A stretch of DNA of 11,831 nucleotides from JBNJEM01 sp051745935 (GCA_051745935.1 JBNJEM010000187.1:1-11831); one strand, 5' to 3'; positions 1 to 7,926 are shown, numbered from the stretch's first letter. Program-made: numbers and translations. Notes: generated by a model not told the origin, from the letters alone.

Positions 1-22
1 CGAAACGCCTCCCCAACCACCG

Positions 23-119
23 GTAGGCGTCCACGGGCGCCGCCACGGGGCCTGGACACGCAAGGCCCGCATGGATGCCACGGGCTTGTCCCCTGCTGGA
101 TCCCGCTCGCCGCTACAAA
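23..119 (+). repeat. Solitary REP-like half-element next to the hrpA stop
   Basis: This stretch aligns almost base for base with the first ~95 bases of the full element at 11580-11831. It begins GTAGGCGTCCACGGG and carries the linker GGACACGCAAGGCCCGCATG. The palindrome core is at 78-96, with its right arm mutated (CCCCTGC instead of CCCGTGG), and the unit ends GCTAC at 112-116. Only this left unit is present: the right half of the element is missing. The hrpA stop codon (121-123, read on the minus strand) follows within five bases of the CTAC foot. hrpA keeps its normal C-terminus, so the element appears to sit just outside the gene. Confidence 0.75.
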
Positions 120-120
120 T

Positions 121-3100
121 TCAGGGCGAGACTTTTGTCCACTGTTTTTCGAGCCGCTTGCTGGAGACTTTCAACGAGGTACCAAGCTGTTGGGCAAAGA
201 GCGAAACGCGGAACTCCTCCAGCATCCAGCGAAACCGTTCCAGTTCCGGATCCACGATGCCCCTTTGACGATGCGATTCGGCCCGCTGATGATGGACGTC
301 AAGCCAGGGCGCCAGCTCTTGGACCGCTTCCGCGTCTCGGGACTGCCCCCCGCGTTGCAGCTTATCAAGTCGTTGGCTGATCGCTTTCAAATAACGCGGA
401 AAATGTTCCAGCCAGCACCACGGCGTCACGGTCAAGAAGTTGGCCGGCATGAGCTCCGCAAGCTGCCGCCGCACATCTTCAGCGGTTTCAGAGAAGCGGC
501 GAGCCGGAAAGTCTTCCAGTGCGAGCCGCGCCGCGTGGTATTCCTGGAACAAAGGATGTATGAGCGGGGTGATTTGCTGCACGGCAACGTTCGCTCGCTC
601 AGCCGCTTCGGTTAATCGCTGCCGGTACACGGATTCCGACCGGGGCAGCGGTTCTTCGCCCAAAAACGCCCGCTCGGCAATCAAAAGGGCCAATTCGGTG
701 TCCAGCTGGCGGCCAGGCAACAGGGTGGAGGCCAGCAACTTGGTCTCATTGATTCGCGGCAGCCAAGCGACGTGGGCGAAGAGTGACTTCTTTTCGGATA
801 AGTAATAGAGACGACGTATGCCGCGGCGGGATTCATGATGGGCTCGATCCGGCGTATCAACCAGCCGCACCGCGACGTTCTCCTCCTGATCCACCACGGC
901 CGGGTACGCCGGCACGCGCAAGCCGCCGCGAGTCACCGTCACTTCCTCTGGCAACTCCCCGAAATTCCAGTCCGTGGTTGGAGGACGATCCCAATCGGAA
1001 TCGGTGATTTGGCCGGAGGTCCCTTCGCTCTGAACACCAAAGCTCTCCCGCAATCGTTCCAAGGAATTGTCGACGGCCAACGTCTCTCCATTGTCGTCAA
1101 CCACGCGAACTTTCATTGCCAGGTGCACCGGCAGCCGATCGAGCTGAAAGGCGTCGGGGGGAATCGTCTCGCCGCTGATTCGTTCCAGCACCTGGGCCAA
1201 TGTGGGCAGGAAGGGACCGCGACCGAATTTCAATTCTCGAGCCGCGCGCCGGGCCGTGTCCGGAGCGGGGACCAGGCAGCGGCGAAGCGATTTGGGAAGG
1301 GCGCGAATCAGCGCCGTGATCTTCTCTTCCAGTCGACCGGGAACCAGCCAGTCGATTTGATCGTGTGAAAGATGGTTGATCGCGTGCTGGGGGACGGTAA
1401 CGGTCACGCCGTCATCCGCCTCGCCGGGCGCATATCGATAATCCAACGGAAGGGGGGTCTTGGTCAGGTTCAGGGTGTCTGGAAACTGATCCGCCGGCGG
1501 GTCCACCTCACTGGCAGGCAGCACATCCTCGCGACACATGCAGAGGGCCGCGGGATTCCGGCGACGTTCCTTTTTGAGCCACTGCTTGAGCCGGTGCATG
1601 TCGTGGATATCGGGTGGCAGCCGGCGATCGTAGTACTGGAAGAGGGCCCGCTGCCCCACGATCCACTCCCCACGGCGCTGCTTGGCTGCCAGCTCCTCGA
1701 TTTCCCGCAGCACGCCCCGATTGTGATCGAGGAAATCAAGCCGGTCACGAACGTCCTCTTCGACCAAAGCATGCTGAATAAAGAGTTGGCGGGCGGTATC
1801 GGGATCAATGGGCCCCAGCGGCACCCGGCGGCGGGGAACGATCAGTAAGCCGAACAAGGATACTCGCTCGATTGCCATGGGGCTCCCCGAGCGGCGGTCC
1901 CAGTGCGGCTCGCTATGCGAACGCGACACCAGATGTTCGGCCAACGGCTCGATCCAACGCGGGTTGATGCGGCCCACGACGCGGCCATAGCGTCGACTGG
2001 TTTCCACGAGCTCGGCCGCGACAACCCACTTGGGACGATCTTCGAACAAGACGGATCCGGGCCAGAGATGCAGTTTTTTTCCACCCGCGCCGGTGTACTC
2101 ATAGGTGTCCCCGCGATACGCAATGCTCGAGAGGAGCCCTGTCAACAAGGACTTGTGCACGGCATCATAGTCGTCGCGCCGGGGCGACCGCTTCCGACCA
2201 CTCTCTTCCACCAGCTGCCGCAGTTGGCGATAGATGTCGGCCCATTCGCGTAAACGGTTATACGACAAGAAGTTTTGGCGGCAGGCCTTCCGAAGCTGGT
2301 TCTTCGAAAGCGTCTCTCTCAAGTGATGGTAGAAGTCCCATAGCCTCAGGATACTGAAAAAGTCGGAACGGGGATCGGCGAACTGGGCATGGCACTGGTC
2401 GGCAAGCTGGGCCTTTTCGGCCGGCCGCTCGCGGGGATCCTGCACTTCCAGCCCCGCGGCGATAATCAGCACTTCCTCCAAACATCGATGTTCGTCCCCC
2501 GCCAGGATCATGCGCCCGATCCGGGGATCCACGGGCAACCGGCTCAATTCGCGTCCGATTGGAGTCAGTTTGCGGTGATGGTCAATGGCCCCCAGTTCAA
2601 AAAGGGTCTTGTAGCCGTCTCGGATCGCCTCCGGCCGGGGCGGGTCAAGAAAGGGAAACTCGTCAATCTCGCCCAATTTGAGCGCCATGGTTTGGAGGAT
2701 GACGGACGCCAGATTGGTGCGCCGAATCTCGGGAGTAGCATAACGGTCACGAGCCAGATAGTCCTCTTCACGATACAGACGAACGCAGATTCCCGGGCCA
2801 ATCCGGCCACATCGCCCCTTTCGCTGGTCAGCCGACGCCTGCGAGACGGATTCGATCGGCAGACGCTGCACCTTACTCCGCGGCGAATAACGGCTGATGC
2901 GAGCCGTCCCCGTGTCCACCACGCCTCGGATTCGAGGAACCGTCAATGACGACTCCGCGACATTCGTGGCTAGAACGACCCGGGGCTTCTCATCAGGGGC
3001 GAAAACTCGATTCTGCTCCTTGGTCGGCAAGCGGGCGTACAGCGGAAGAACCTCTTGAGGGCGACCGAAATGGTGAATACGGCGGTTGAGAACCGCCGCG

Positions 3101-4026
3101 GTTTCACGAATATCCCGTTCCGTGGGCAAGAAAACGAGGATGTCGCCTCCGGTGTCTTCGGTTAACTCGCCTACTGCCGCAACAATCTGATCAGCCGTCT
3201 CCGGTTCCTCCGCTTCGTCGTTGGCTTCGGGCGGGCGATACCGCACTTCAACCGGGTAACTGCGCCCCGAAACCTCGATAATCGGAGCAGGCCCCCTGGC
3301 CGTGCTAAAATGTTGGCTGAATCGCTCCGCGTCGATGGTCGCCGATGTGATAATGCACCGCAGTTCCGGACGTTTCGGGAGCAAACGCTTGATATATCCC
3401 AGCAAGAAATCGACGTTCAGCGAGCGCTCATGCGCTTCGTCCAGGATGATCGTATCGTATTGGTTGAGAAATCGATCTTGCGGCGTCTCGGCCAGGAGGA
3501 TCCCGTCGGTCATCAGCTTGACATAGGTTTCGGGGCGAGTGCGATCGGTAAAGCGAATCTTGAACCCCACATCCTGGCCCAATGGTGCCCCGATTTCCTC
3601 GGCTAGACGTGTGGCAATGGAGCGAGCCGCGAGTCGCCGCGGCTGCGTGTGGCCTATGAACCCGTCGACACCACGGCCCATTTCCAAACAGATCTTGGGT
3701 AACTGAGTCGATTTGCCCGAGCCCGTTTCACCACAGACGATAATGACTGGGTGTTCCCGTAACGCCTGGGCAATGTCCTCCCGACGAGCATGGATGGGGA
3801 GGGACTCGTCGTAGGTGATTGACGGTAAAGCGGCCTCCCGCTGTTGCCGACGAACGACCGATCGCTCTACTTGCGAGGCCAGACGTTTCAGCTGCTCCCC
3901 TGATCCCGAGCTCTCTCCCTTTTTTCGCAGTGACTTCAAGCGACGGCGCAGCCGAAATTGCTCAGGCTTCATCGCCTGGTCAATCTTGGTCTCAATTTGG
4001 CGATAAAGCGTCGATAACACAATCAA
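121..4026 (-). CDS. hrpA: ATP-dependent RNA helicase HrpA (DEAH box)
   Basis: This gene encodes a 1301-residue cytoplasmic 3'-5' RNA helicase, the same size as E. coli HrpA (about 1300) and colinear with it as I remember that sequence. Motifs seen: Walker A GETGSGKST (99-107), TQPRR (127-131), TDGILL (173-178), DEAH (196-199), SAT (228-230), motif V VVLATNVAESSLT (350-362) and motif VI QASADQRKGRCGR (396-408). The HA2 region is at about 445-545 and the OB-like region at about 600-685. The long DUF3418-type C-terminal region covers about 700-1295, with WMLEEFRVSLFAQQLGT near the end. In E. coli, HrpA is linked to mRNA processing and rescue of collided ribosomes; the role here is inferred. The start is uncertain. 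TTG at 4024-4026 gives the best match to the E. coli N-terminus, GTG at 4018-4020 is close behind, and ATG at 3970-3972 would remove 18 residues. No strong Shine-Dalgarno decides it. It stands alone on its strand and diverges from infA. Confidence 0.96.
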   Translation of the reverse strand: MIVLSTLYRQIETKIDQAMKPEQFRLRRRLKSLRKKGESSGSGEQLKRLASQVERSVVRRQQREAALPSITYDESLPIHARREDIAQALREHPVIIVCGETGSGKSTQLPKICLEMGRGVDGFIGHTQPRRLAARSIATRLAEEIGAPLGQDVGFKIRFTDRTRPETYVKLMTDGILLAETPQDRFLNQYDTIILDEAHERSLNVDFLLGYIKRLLPKRPELRCIITSATIDAERFSQHFSTARGPAPIIEVSGRSYPVEVRYRPPEANDEAEEPETADQIVAAVGELTEDTGGDILVFLPTERDIRETAAVLNRRIHHFGRPQEVLPLYARLPTKEQNRVFAPDEKPRVVLATNVAESSLTVPRIRGVVDTGTARISRYSPRSKVQRLPIESVSQASADQRKGRCGRIGPGICVRLYREEDYLARDRYATPEIRRTNLASVILQTMALKLGEIDEFPFLDPPRPEAIRDGYKTLFELGAIDHHRKLTPIGRELSRLPVDPRIGRMILAGDEHRCLEEVLIIAAGLEVQDPRERPAEKAQLADQCHAQFADPRSDFFSILRLWDFYHHLRETLSKNQLRKACRQNFLSYNRLREWADIYRQLRQLVEESGRKRSPRRDDYDAVHKSLLTGLLSSIAYRGDTYEYTGAGGKKLHLWPGSVLFEDRPKWVVAAELVETSRRYGRVVGRINPRWIEPLAEHLVSRSHSEPHWDRRSGSPMAIERVSLFGLLIVPRRRVPLGPIDPDTARQLFIQHALVEEDVRDRLDFLDHNRGVLREIEELAAKQRRGEWIVGQRALFQYYDRRLPPDIHDMHRLKQWLKKERRRNPAALCMCREDVLPASEVDPPADQFPDTLNLTKTPLPLDYRYAPGEADDGVTVTVPQHAINHLSHDQIDWLVPGRLEEKITALIRALPKSLRRCLVPAPDTARRAARELKFGRGPFLPTLAQVLERISGETIPPDAFQLDRLPVHLAMKVRVVDDNGETLAVDNSLERLRESFGVQSEGTSGQITDSDWDRPPTTDWNFGELPEEVTVTRGGLRVPAYPAVVDQEENVAVRLVDTPDRAHHESRRGIRRLYYLSEKKSLFAHVAWLPRINETKLLASTLLPGRQLDTELALLIAERAFLGEEPLPRSESVYRQRLTEAAERANVAVQQITPLIHPLFQEYHAARLALEDFPARRFSETAEDVRRQLAELMPANFLTVTPWCWLEHFPRYLKAISQRLDKLQRGGQSRDAEAVQELAPWLDVHHQRAESHRQRGIVDPELERFRWMLEEFRVSLFAQQLGTSLKVSSKRLEKQWTKVSP

Positions 4027-4210
4027 CTGACCTGAGGTTCATGCTCTATAGCCCATAACAAAACGTGGTTCCCGCTCCCAAAACGCCCGAAAGGAAACCT
4101 GACGGGTCTTGTGATGGCTTGTGGGTAACACGTGAGCCGTCCGAAGTCGGGTCGGTCCCAGCGGACAAAGGCTCGAAAAGCCCCTGGGGCAACGTAGAGG
4201 CCGCGGTAGA

Positions 4211-4242
4211 CTGGAAGCATTGATGGCTGGAAGCATCGATGG
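4211..4242 (+). repeat. Tandem duplication of a 16-bp word
   Basis: Two adjacent copies of CTGGAAGCATYGATGG (4211-4226 and 4227-4242) differ at one base. They lie about 190 bases upstream of hrpA. They may be replication slippage or a duplicated binding site; nothing in the sequence separates these. Confidence 0.6.
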
Positions 4243-4457
4243 CGATTCAATACCTTGGGCGTGCATCGCCTGTTCGTCTTGAAACCACCCCCCCGCAGGC
4301 GACGCGAGACGCGACCTCACTTGCGCCATTTTACCGGACGTTACGCTCTTAACCCAAGGGCCTTCCACCCCACGGGCGTGATGCGGTTATCCGCCTCGAA
4401 GCCGATTTCGGCGCGATGGGCCAGGCAACTCGGCCTAGATTCTGGGCCCAAAACAGC

Positions 4458-4463
4458 TATACT
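4458..4463 (+). promoter_or_regulatory. Possible -10 box upstream of infA
   Basis: TATACT matches the bacterial -10 consensus at five of six positions. No good -35 hexamer lies 16-18 bases upstream (CTAGAT is at the 17-base distance). If used, it would give infA a leader of about 300 bases. This is a weak call from one hexamer. Confidence 0.2.
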
Positions 4464-4764
4464 GTAATCACTTGCGGCGCGAAGTTCGTGGTCAGGTCCG
4501 TGCCCACTTCCCACGCTTGATGCAGCATGCGCGTGGTATCCCTTGCGCCTTTGCGTTGCGGGAATTGTGATTGGTGATCGGTACAGTCCGCGGGGTTTTG
4601 TCGGAACGTCGGGCGAGTAGCGGAATTGCGTCGCACCGGTTTTCCGCGCGTACCCAGTTTCAGGGGACCGTCTTGCTCATTGCCGTTGTAGGGGGGGCAC
4701 GAGTGGCAACGGAGGTGTTGCTCGCGCTGCCGTTCGTTTCGTGGTCCATTTGCGGGAGAAGTCC

Positions 4765-4986
4765 ATGGGAAACAAAGAAGAAGCCCTTGAAGTGGAGGGC
4801 ACTGTCATGCAGGCGCTTGCCAACACGCGTTTCCGCGTCCAGCTCGAGACGGGAAACGAAGTACTGGCACACGTTGCCGGAAAGATGCGGAAACACTTCA
4901 TCCGTATCGTGCCCGGCGACCGAGTCCGGGTGGAGTTGTCGCCCTACGATTTGACCAAAGGTCGTATCACCTACCGGGAACGGTAA
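4765..4986 (+). CDS. infA: Translation initiation factor IF-1
   Basis: This gene encodes 73 residues, matching the 71-73 usual for IF-1. IF-1 is a single OB-fold (S1-like) domain that occupies the ribosomal A site on the 30S subunit and helps IF-2 and IF-3 select the initiator tRNA. The sequence shows EGTVMQALANTRFRVQLETG (11-30), the AHVAGKMRKHFIRI block (35-48), PGDRVRVELSPYDLTKGRI and a basic end, all hallmarks of the family. The ATG start is supported by GGGAG at 4754-4758, six bases upstream. An in-frame GTG at 4741 would add eight residues, lacks such a site and is not preferred. It is a stand-alone gene here: no rpmJ or secY follows, unlike many bacterial infA loci. Confidence 0.98.
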   Translation: MGNKEEALEVEGTVMQALANTRFRVQLETGNEVLAHVAGKMRKHFIRIVPGDRVRVELSPYDLTKGRITYRER

Positions 4987-5007
4987 TCGTTGAAATCTGA
5001 CCGTTCC
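4977..5007 (+). terminator. Hairpin across the infA stop codon
   Basis: GGAACGGT (4977-4984) is perfectly complementary to ACCGTTCC (5000-5007), giving an 8-bp stem with a 15-base loop. The stem takes in the last infA codons and the first base of the TAA stop. No T-run follows, so it is not a classic intrinsic terminator. It could act as a 3'-end stabiliser or be incidental. Confidence 0.35.
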
Positions 5008-5048
5008 TCCGCCAGAGGCCAATCGTGTCACCCATTCCGAAAGCGGCG

Positions 5049-5081
5049 TTTGAACTTACCCGGGACAAGCCCCCCGCATAA
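5049..5081 (-). repeat. Degenerate REP-like core remnant
   Basis: The stretch TGAACTTACCCGGGACAAGC and the following CCCCCGCAT align with the TGAACC..CACGGGACAAGCCCGTGGCAT segment of the intact element at 5615-5643. Most positions match, but one palindrome arm is destroyed (CCCCCGC for CCCGTGG). No feet are recognisable. It is likely an old decayed copy, though chance similarity in GC-rich DNA is possible. Confidence 0.4.
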
Positions 5082-5230
5082 CGAACAGCCGTCCTCTGGC
5101 CGAAGCCGACGTCCGGCCCCCCGGGAGGTGATCAGACGCTGGTCCACTTTCCGCCTGTCCGTGTGCGCTGCTGTTGACCACGAGAAGAAACGGCCCTCTG
5201 ATGCGCTCTTTCTTGCACGGTACCCGCGTA

Positions 5231-5284
5231 GGTTGCCCGGGCTCAAAATGTAGCCGCTCGCTGCGTTCCCCCCTTGGGGCAACC
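5231..5284 (+). repeat. 8-bp inverted repeat with 38-base loop
   Basis: GGTTGCCC (5231-5238) is the exact reverse complement of GGGCAACC (5277-5284). The loop interior is GC-rich. It lies in a spacer with no gene and could be part of a structured RNA, or chance. There is no tRNA-like arm pattern inside. Confidence 0.3.
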
Positions 5285-5442
5285 GAAAGGCGAGATGCAA
5301 AGGATAGACCCACCGATGGCACGGCGGCTCCCCGCATGAAAAAAGAGAGCAGAGCAGTTTATATTTCAGGCGGTTGGATTCTTCCCGGGTGAAAAGCTGC
5401 CCGACGCAAGCCGTCCTCCCGTTGGTCGGACTCGCGGCGGAG

Positions 5443-5695
5443 GTAGCCGTTCACGGCCAAGAGACCAATATCCACGGATGTTCGCACTTCCGTTGCACAT
5501 CTTGAAAAAGGGCTTTCCCGGGTGCAAATGCCACGGGCTTGTCCCGTGGTTCGTTACGTTCCACGCTACCGACGGCCAGGAGTAGTGTTTCTGACCAGTT
5601 TGTAGCGGGGAACGTGAACCATCACGGGACAAGCCCGTGGCATCCATGCGGGCCTTGCGTGTCCAGGCCGTGTAGCGGCACCCGTGAACGGCTAA
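5443..5695 (-). repeat. Full-length composite REPIN-like element, copy 1 (~252 bp)
   Basis: Read on the minus strand, this copy runs from TTAGCCGTTCACGGGTGCCG to GCCGTGAACGGCTAC and is colinear with 11580-11831. The first ~94 bases differ from that copy at only about five positions by my count; the central spacer and distal linker are more divergent. It contains two palindromic cores in opposite orientation, at 5531-5549 (CCACGGGCTTGTCCCGTGG) and 5622-5640. Each half is framed by GTAG/CTAC feet (5443-5446, 5566-5569, 5602-5605, and a mutated outer foot near 5692-5695). The outer ends form terminal inverted repeats of about 14 bp. It encodes no protein, so any mobility would need an enzyme supplied elsewhere, by analogy with REPIN/RAYT systems. 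Confidence 0.8.
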
Positions 5696-5760
5696 CGGGT
5701 TGCAAAAAGACTGGTCTTCACGGTTCCCAAATCGCCAAAACTCAACTCGCGTTTTAGAGG

Positions 5761-5766
5761 TATTAT
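5761..5766 (+). promoter_or_regulatory. Possible -10 box upstream of the secreted protein gene
   Basis: TATTAT matches the -10 consensus at five of six positions and lies about 140 bases before the GTG start at 5902. No recognisable -35 hexamer sits at the usual spacing. It would place the start of transcription just outside the repeat element that ends at 5695. Weak call. Confidence 0.25.
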
Positions 5767-5901
5767 CGTACAAGTTATCCGACTATCCGAGGCGGGCAAC
5801 TGAAGTGGCCTGGCATGGGAAAAACCCCCGTTTTGTTTCCAGCCGTTGCAAACCTCCGTTCGCGACCGGAGCTTCTACCGTCGAAGCACAAGGAGAGCGT
5901 T

Positions 5902-7545
5902 GTGGTAGAGAAGCTGATCCAATCGGTTCGTTGGACCTGTTGCCTGATCGTGGTGAGCGGCATTGTGACGGTGCCTGTCACTGCGAGAGGAGAAGAATCG
6001 ATCCAGCCGGTGGCCGTGCTATCCATTGCTCCAAGCGAGCAGTTAATGGAGGATTTCCGTTATCTGACTCAGGTCGCGGGGCGCCCCGACGCAAGTTCTC
6101 ACCTACAGCTCCTCGTCGCTCCATTTCTCGACCATCTGGATCCCGAGCGGCCCGCCGGTGTACTCGTCACGATCGAGGAAAACAAACCGAAGGGAATTGG
6201 TTTCCTACCCGTATCCGATGGCCAGGAATTGCTTGCCGCGCTGCAATCGAAACGGGGGGCGCGGGTGGATGATTTGGGCAACGGCGTCATGAAGCTGCGT
6301 TGGGGCAAAGGGGCGTATTTGAAGCAGCAAGGCAAGTGGCTGTACTTCACGGATCAGCTACGTAATTTGTCGGATCCGCCGAAGGACCCTGTAGCCCTGC
6401 TCGACGGCTTGAACCACGAGTATGATGTTGCCTTCCGGCTGTTTGTTCGCAACATCCCGCAAGGCCTCAAGGATGTTGCTGATTTCACGCTGCAAACCAA
6501 AATAGACGCGGCCCCGCACGCGGGAGCGAATTCAGAGCTCGACGCGGCGTTTTCAAAATCATGGCGGCGGGATATGAAGCAAACCGTGTCGACTTTGATT
6601 AACGCCTCGGACCAAATCACAATGGGTTGGGCCGTTGATCGCGGAGAACGTCGCACATATCTGGATCTGCAAGCTCAGGTCAAAAAAGGCACGCCGCTCT
6701 CTCGAGAGCTCGGCGCGTTGATGGACAACCGTTCAACATTTACCGGCTTTTTCATGGAAGAGGCCGCGGTTTCCTGTCAAGGCTCGGTGCGGATCCCGAA
6801 ATCGGGACAGGAACGGATCGGCTCCTTTCTGGGCTATCTTCGAGAAAAAGCTCTAAGGAGTATCGATGCGGATCCCAATGCGCCGAAGTCCGTCAACGAG
6901 ATCGTCAACAATGTGCTTAACGTCATCGATCAAACGGTACGAGAAGGCGAGACAGACATGGGGGCCAGCCTGGTGCTGGCCCCCGAGACGTTCAAGTTCG
7001 TGGGGGGAGCGCGCGTAGCCGATGGTCACGCGTTAGCCGATGCATTCCAGAAGCTGTTTGAATTAGCCAAACATGAACCTGACGTTCCACGCGTGAATTT
7101 TCACGCCAAAAAGTACAAACACTTGGACCTGCACACGTTGAGTTTACCAATTGCCGAACACGATCAGGACGCCCGTAAACTGCTGGGAAACCATGTCGAC
7201 ATTACCATCGCTACCGGCCCCGAACAGCTGTTCGTCGCTCTCGGCAAGGAAAGCGGCAACATGTTGGAAACGATCGTCGACCAGTGTCTTAAGAGTGGGC
7301 CCCAAAAAGTGCCGCCGCTGGATCTCCGCATTGCCCTTGAGCCGGTGATGAACTACCTGGCCAGTATTAAAAAAGAGAACAGTGAGCAGCAAACACTGGC
7401 GAAACTGATGAAGCAGGCACGCGGCGGGGACGCGATCCGGCTGAAAGTTCACCCCATCGATAGCGGGATCGGTTGCCGGTTGGAAGTCGAAGAAGGCGCA
7501 CTGAAGCTGCTTGGCCAGGCATCGCATGCAAACCATGATGGATAG
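5902..7545 (+). CDS. Secreted protein of unknown function (547 aa)
   Basis: I do not recognise the family. The GTG start at 5902 is chosen because AAGGAG (5890-5895) lies exactly six bases upstream and because it places a normal Sec signal peptide at the N-terminus. That peptide has a short basic segment (MVEKLIQSVR), a hydrophobic core at about 11-28 and likely cleavage near residues 28-30 (VTARG). An upstream in-frame ATG at 5815 would add 29 polar residues before the signal peptide and has no ribosome binding site. The mature part is hydrophilic, with no transmembrane segment, no clear catalytic motif and no Cys-rich or repeat region. It opens PVAVLSIAPSEQLMEDFRYL (36-55), a pattern I loosely associate with large planctomycete secreted proteins. 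It is probably periplasmic or exported. It is convergent with the epimerase-like gene, and a repeat element lies about 200 bases upstream. Confidence 0.85.
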   Translation: MVEKLIQSVRWTCCLIVVSGIVTVPVTARGEESIQPVAVLSIAPSEQLMEDFRYLTQVAGRPDASSHLQLLVAPFLDHLDPERPAGVLVTIEENKPKGIGFLPVSDGQELLAALQSKRGARVDDLGNGVMKLRWGKGAYLKQQGKWLYFTDQLRNLSDPPKDPVALLDGLNHEYDVAFRLFVRNIPQGLKDVADFTLQTKIDAAPHAGANSELDAAFSKSWRRDMKQTVSTLINASDQITMGWAVDRGERRTYLDLQAQVKKGTPLSRELGALMDNRSTFTGFFMEEAAVSCQGSVRIPKSGQERIGSFLGYLREKALRSIDADPNAPKSVNEIVNNVLNVIDQTVREGETDMGASLVLAPETFKFVGGARVADGHALADAFQKLFELAKHEPDVPRVNFHAKKYKHLDLHTLSLPIAEHDQDARKLLGNHVDITIATGPEQLFVALGKESGNMLETIVDQCLKSGPQKVPPLDLRIALEPVMNYLASIKKENSEQQTLAKLMKQARGGDAIRLKVHPIDSGIGCRLEVEEGALKLLGQASHANHDG

Positions 7546-7575
7546 TCACGGGGTTTCACCCCAGGGTAAGGTGTG

Positions 7576-7592
7576 TCTGGCCTCCGGCCAGA
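7576..7592. terminator. Hairpin 31 bases after the secreted protein gene
   Basis: TCTGGCC and GGCCAGA form a perfect 7-bp stem with a TCC loop. The position fits transcription termination or mRNA 3'-end protection, but GGCGGA follows rather than a T-run. Its place within a string of hairpins suggests it may instead belong to an interspersed repeat. Confidence 0.35.
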
Positions 7593-7680
7593 GGCGGACG
7601 GTTGGTACCGACCGGTTCGCCGCGTGCGCGCGTTTTCGATGCGCGCGGTTTGAATGACGGTCCGATTCGGCCCCCATGAC

Positions 7681-7719
7681 GGGCATACCACCGGACGCCC
7701 CCGCCGCCCGCTGAAGGCG
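7681..7719 (+). repeat. Direct repeat copy 1 (CCGCCGCCCGCTGAAGGCG)
   Basis: The shared 19-base word CCGCCGCCCGCTGAAGGCG ends this copy. It is preceded by a similar GGGCATACCACCGGACG stretch. The second copy is at 7870-7913. The word contains a CGCC...GGCG palindrome, so it can fold on either strand. Confidence 0.6.
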
Positions 7720-7869
7720 CTGATTGACGGATCCGTATCCATTCGCCACGCATGTAATGCCGGCAGACGCACATCCCACCCGCCCACCGACAATAATTCA
7801 CGTCTCCGTGCCCATTGCCCCGTGGGGCCGTGACACCGTGGAACACCGACGCCGTACCCGTTGCCTCGC

Positions 7870-7913
7870 GGGTATGAATCACCACGGGACGTCTCCGCCG
7901 CCCGCTGAAGGCG
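7870..7913 (+). repeat. Direct repeat copy 2 (CCGCCGCCCGCTGAAGGCG)
   Basis: This carries the same 19-base word as 7681-7719, here preceded by GGGTATGAATCACCACGGGACG. The CACCACGGGAC part also resembles the core of the 252-bp element family, which may indicate shared ancestry or simple GC-rich convergence. The palindrome is longer here (CCCGC...GCGGG). Confidence 0.6.
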
Positions 7914-7926
7914 GGCCACATCTTAG

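Larger units (their letters stand above)
4027..4764. other. Divergent hrpA-infA spacer, no convincing gene
   Basis: This 738-base spacer separates the divergent hrpA and infA starts. Open frames of up to about 110 codons exist on both strands, but their translations are low-complexity and Arg/Pro/Ser-rich. They overlap one another and have no ribosome binding site or family resemblance. The spacer holds a short tandem repeat (4211-4242) and a possible -10 box (4458-4463). It must contain the hrpA promoter, and probably the infA promoter, but neither is clear. Confidence 0.6.
4987..5442. other. infA downstream spacer, no convincing gene
   Basis: About 450 bases without a credible gene. Frames on both strands overlap and translate to Arg/Ser/Pro-rich sequence with no ribosome binding site or recognisable family. 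Two things stand out: a degenerate REP-like trace (5049-5081) and an 8-bp inverted repeat (5231-5284). Confidence 0.6.

Noticed and set aside
2389..2949. 186-codon plus-strand frame antisense to hrpA
   Set aside because: Antisense shadow produced by the codon bias of hrpA; the minus-strand protein has every helicase motif.
4039..4368. 109-codon minus-strand frame upstream of hrpA
   Set aside because: No ribosome binding site, low-complexity translation, overlaps another frame on the opposite strand, no family resemblance.
5443..5695. Insertion sequence
   Set aside because: Terminal inverted repeats exist, but the element is about 252 bp and has no transposase frame; a non-autonomous repeat is the supported call.
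5815..5901. Upstream ATG start for the secreted protein
   Set aside because: It adds 29 polar residues before the signal peptide and has no Shine-Dalgarno, whereas GTG at 5902 has AAGGAG at ideal spacing.
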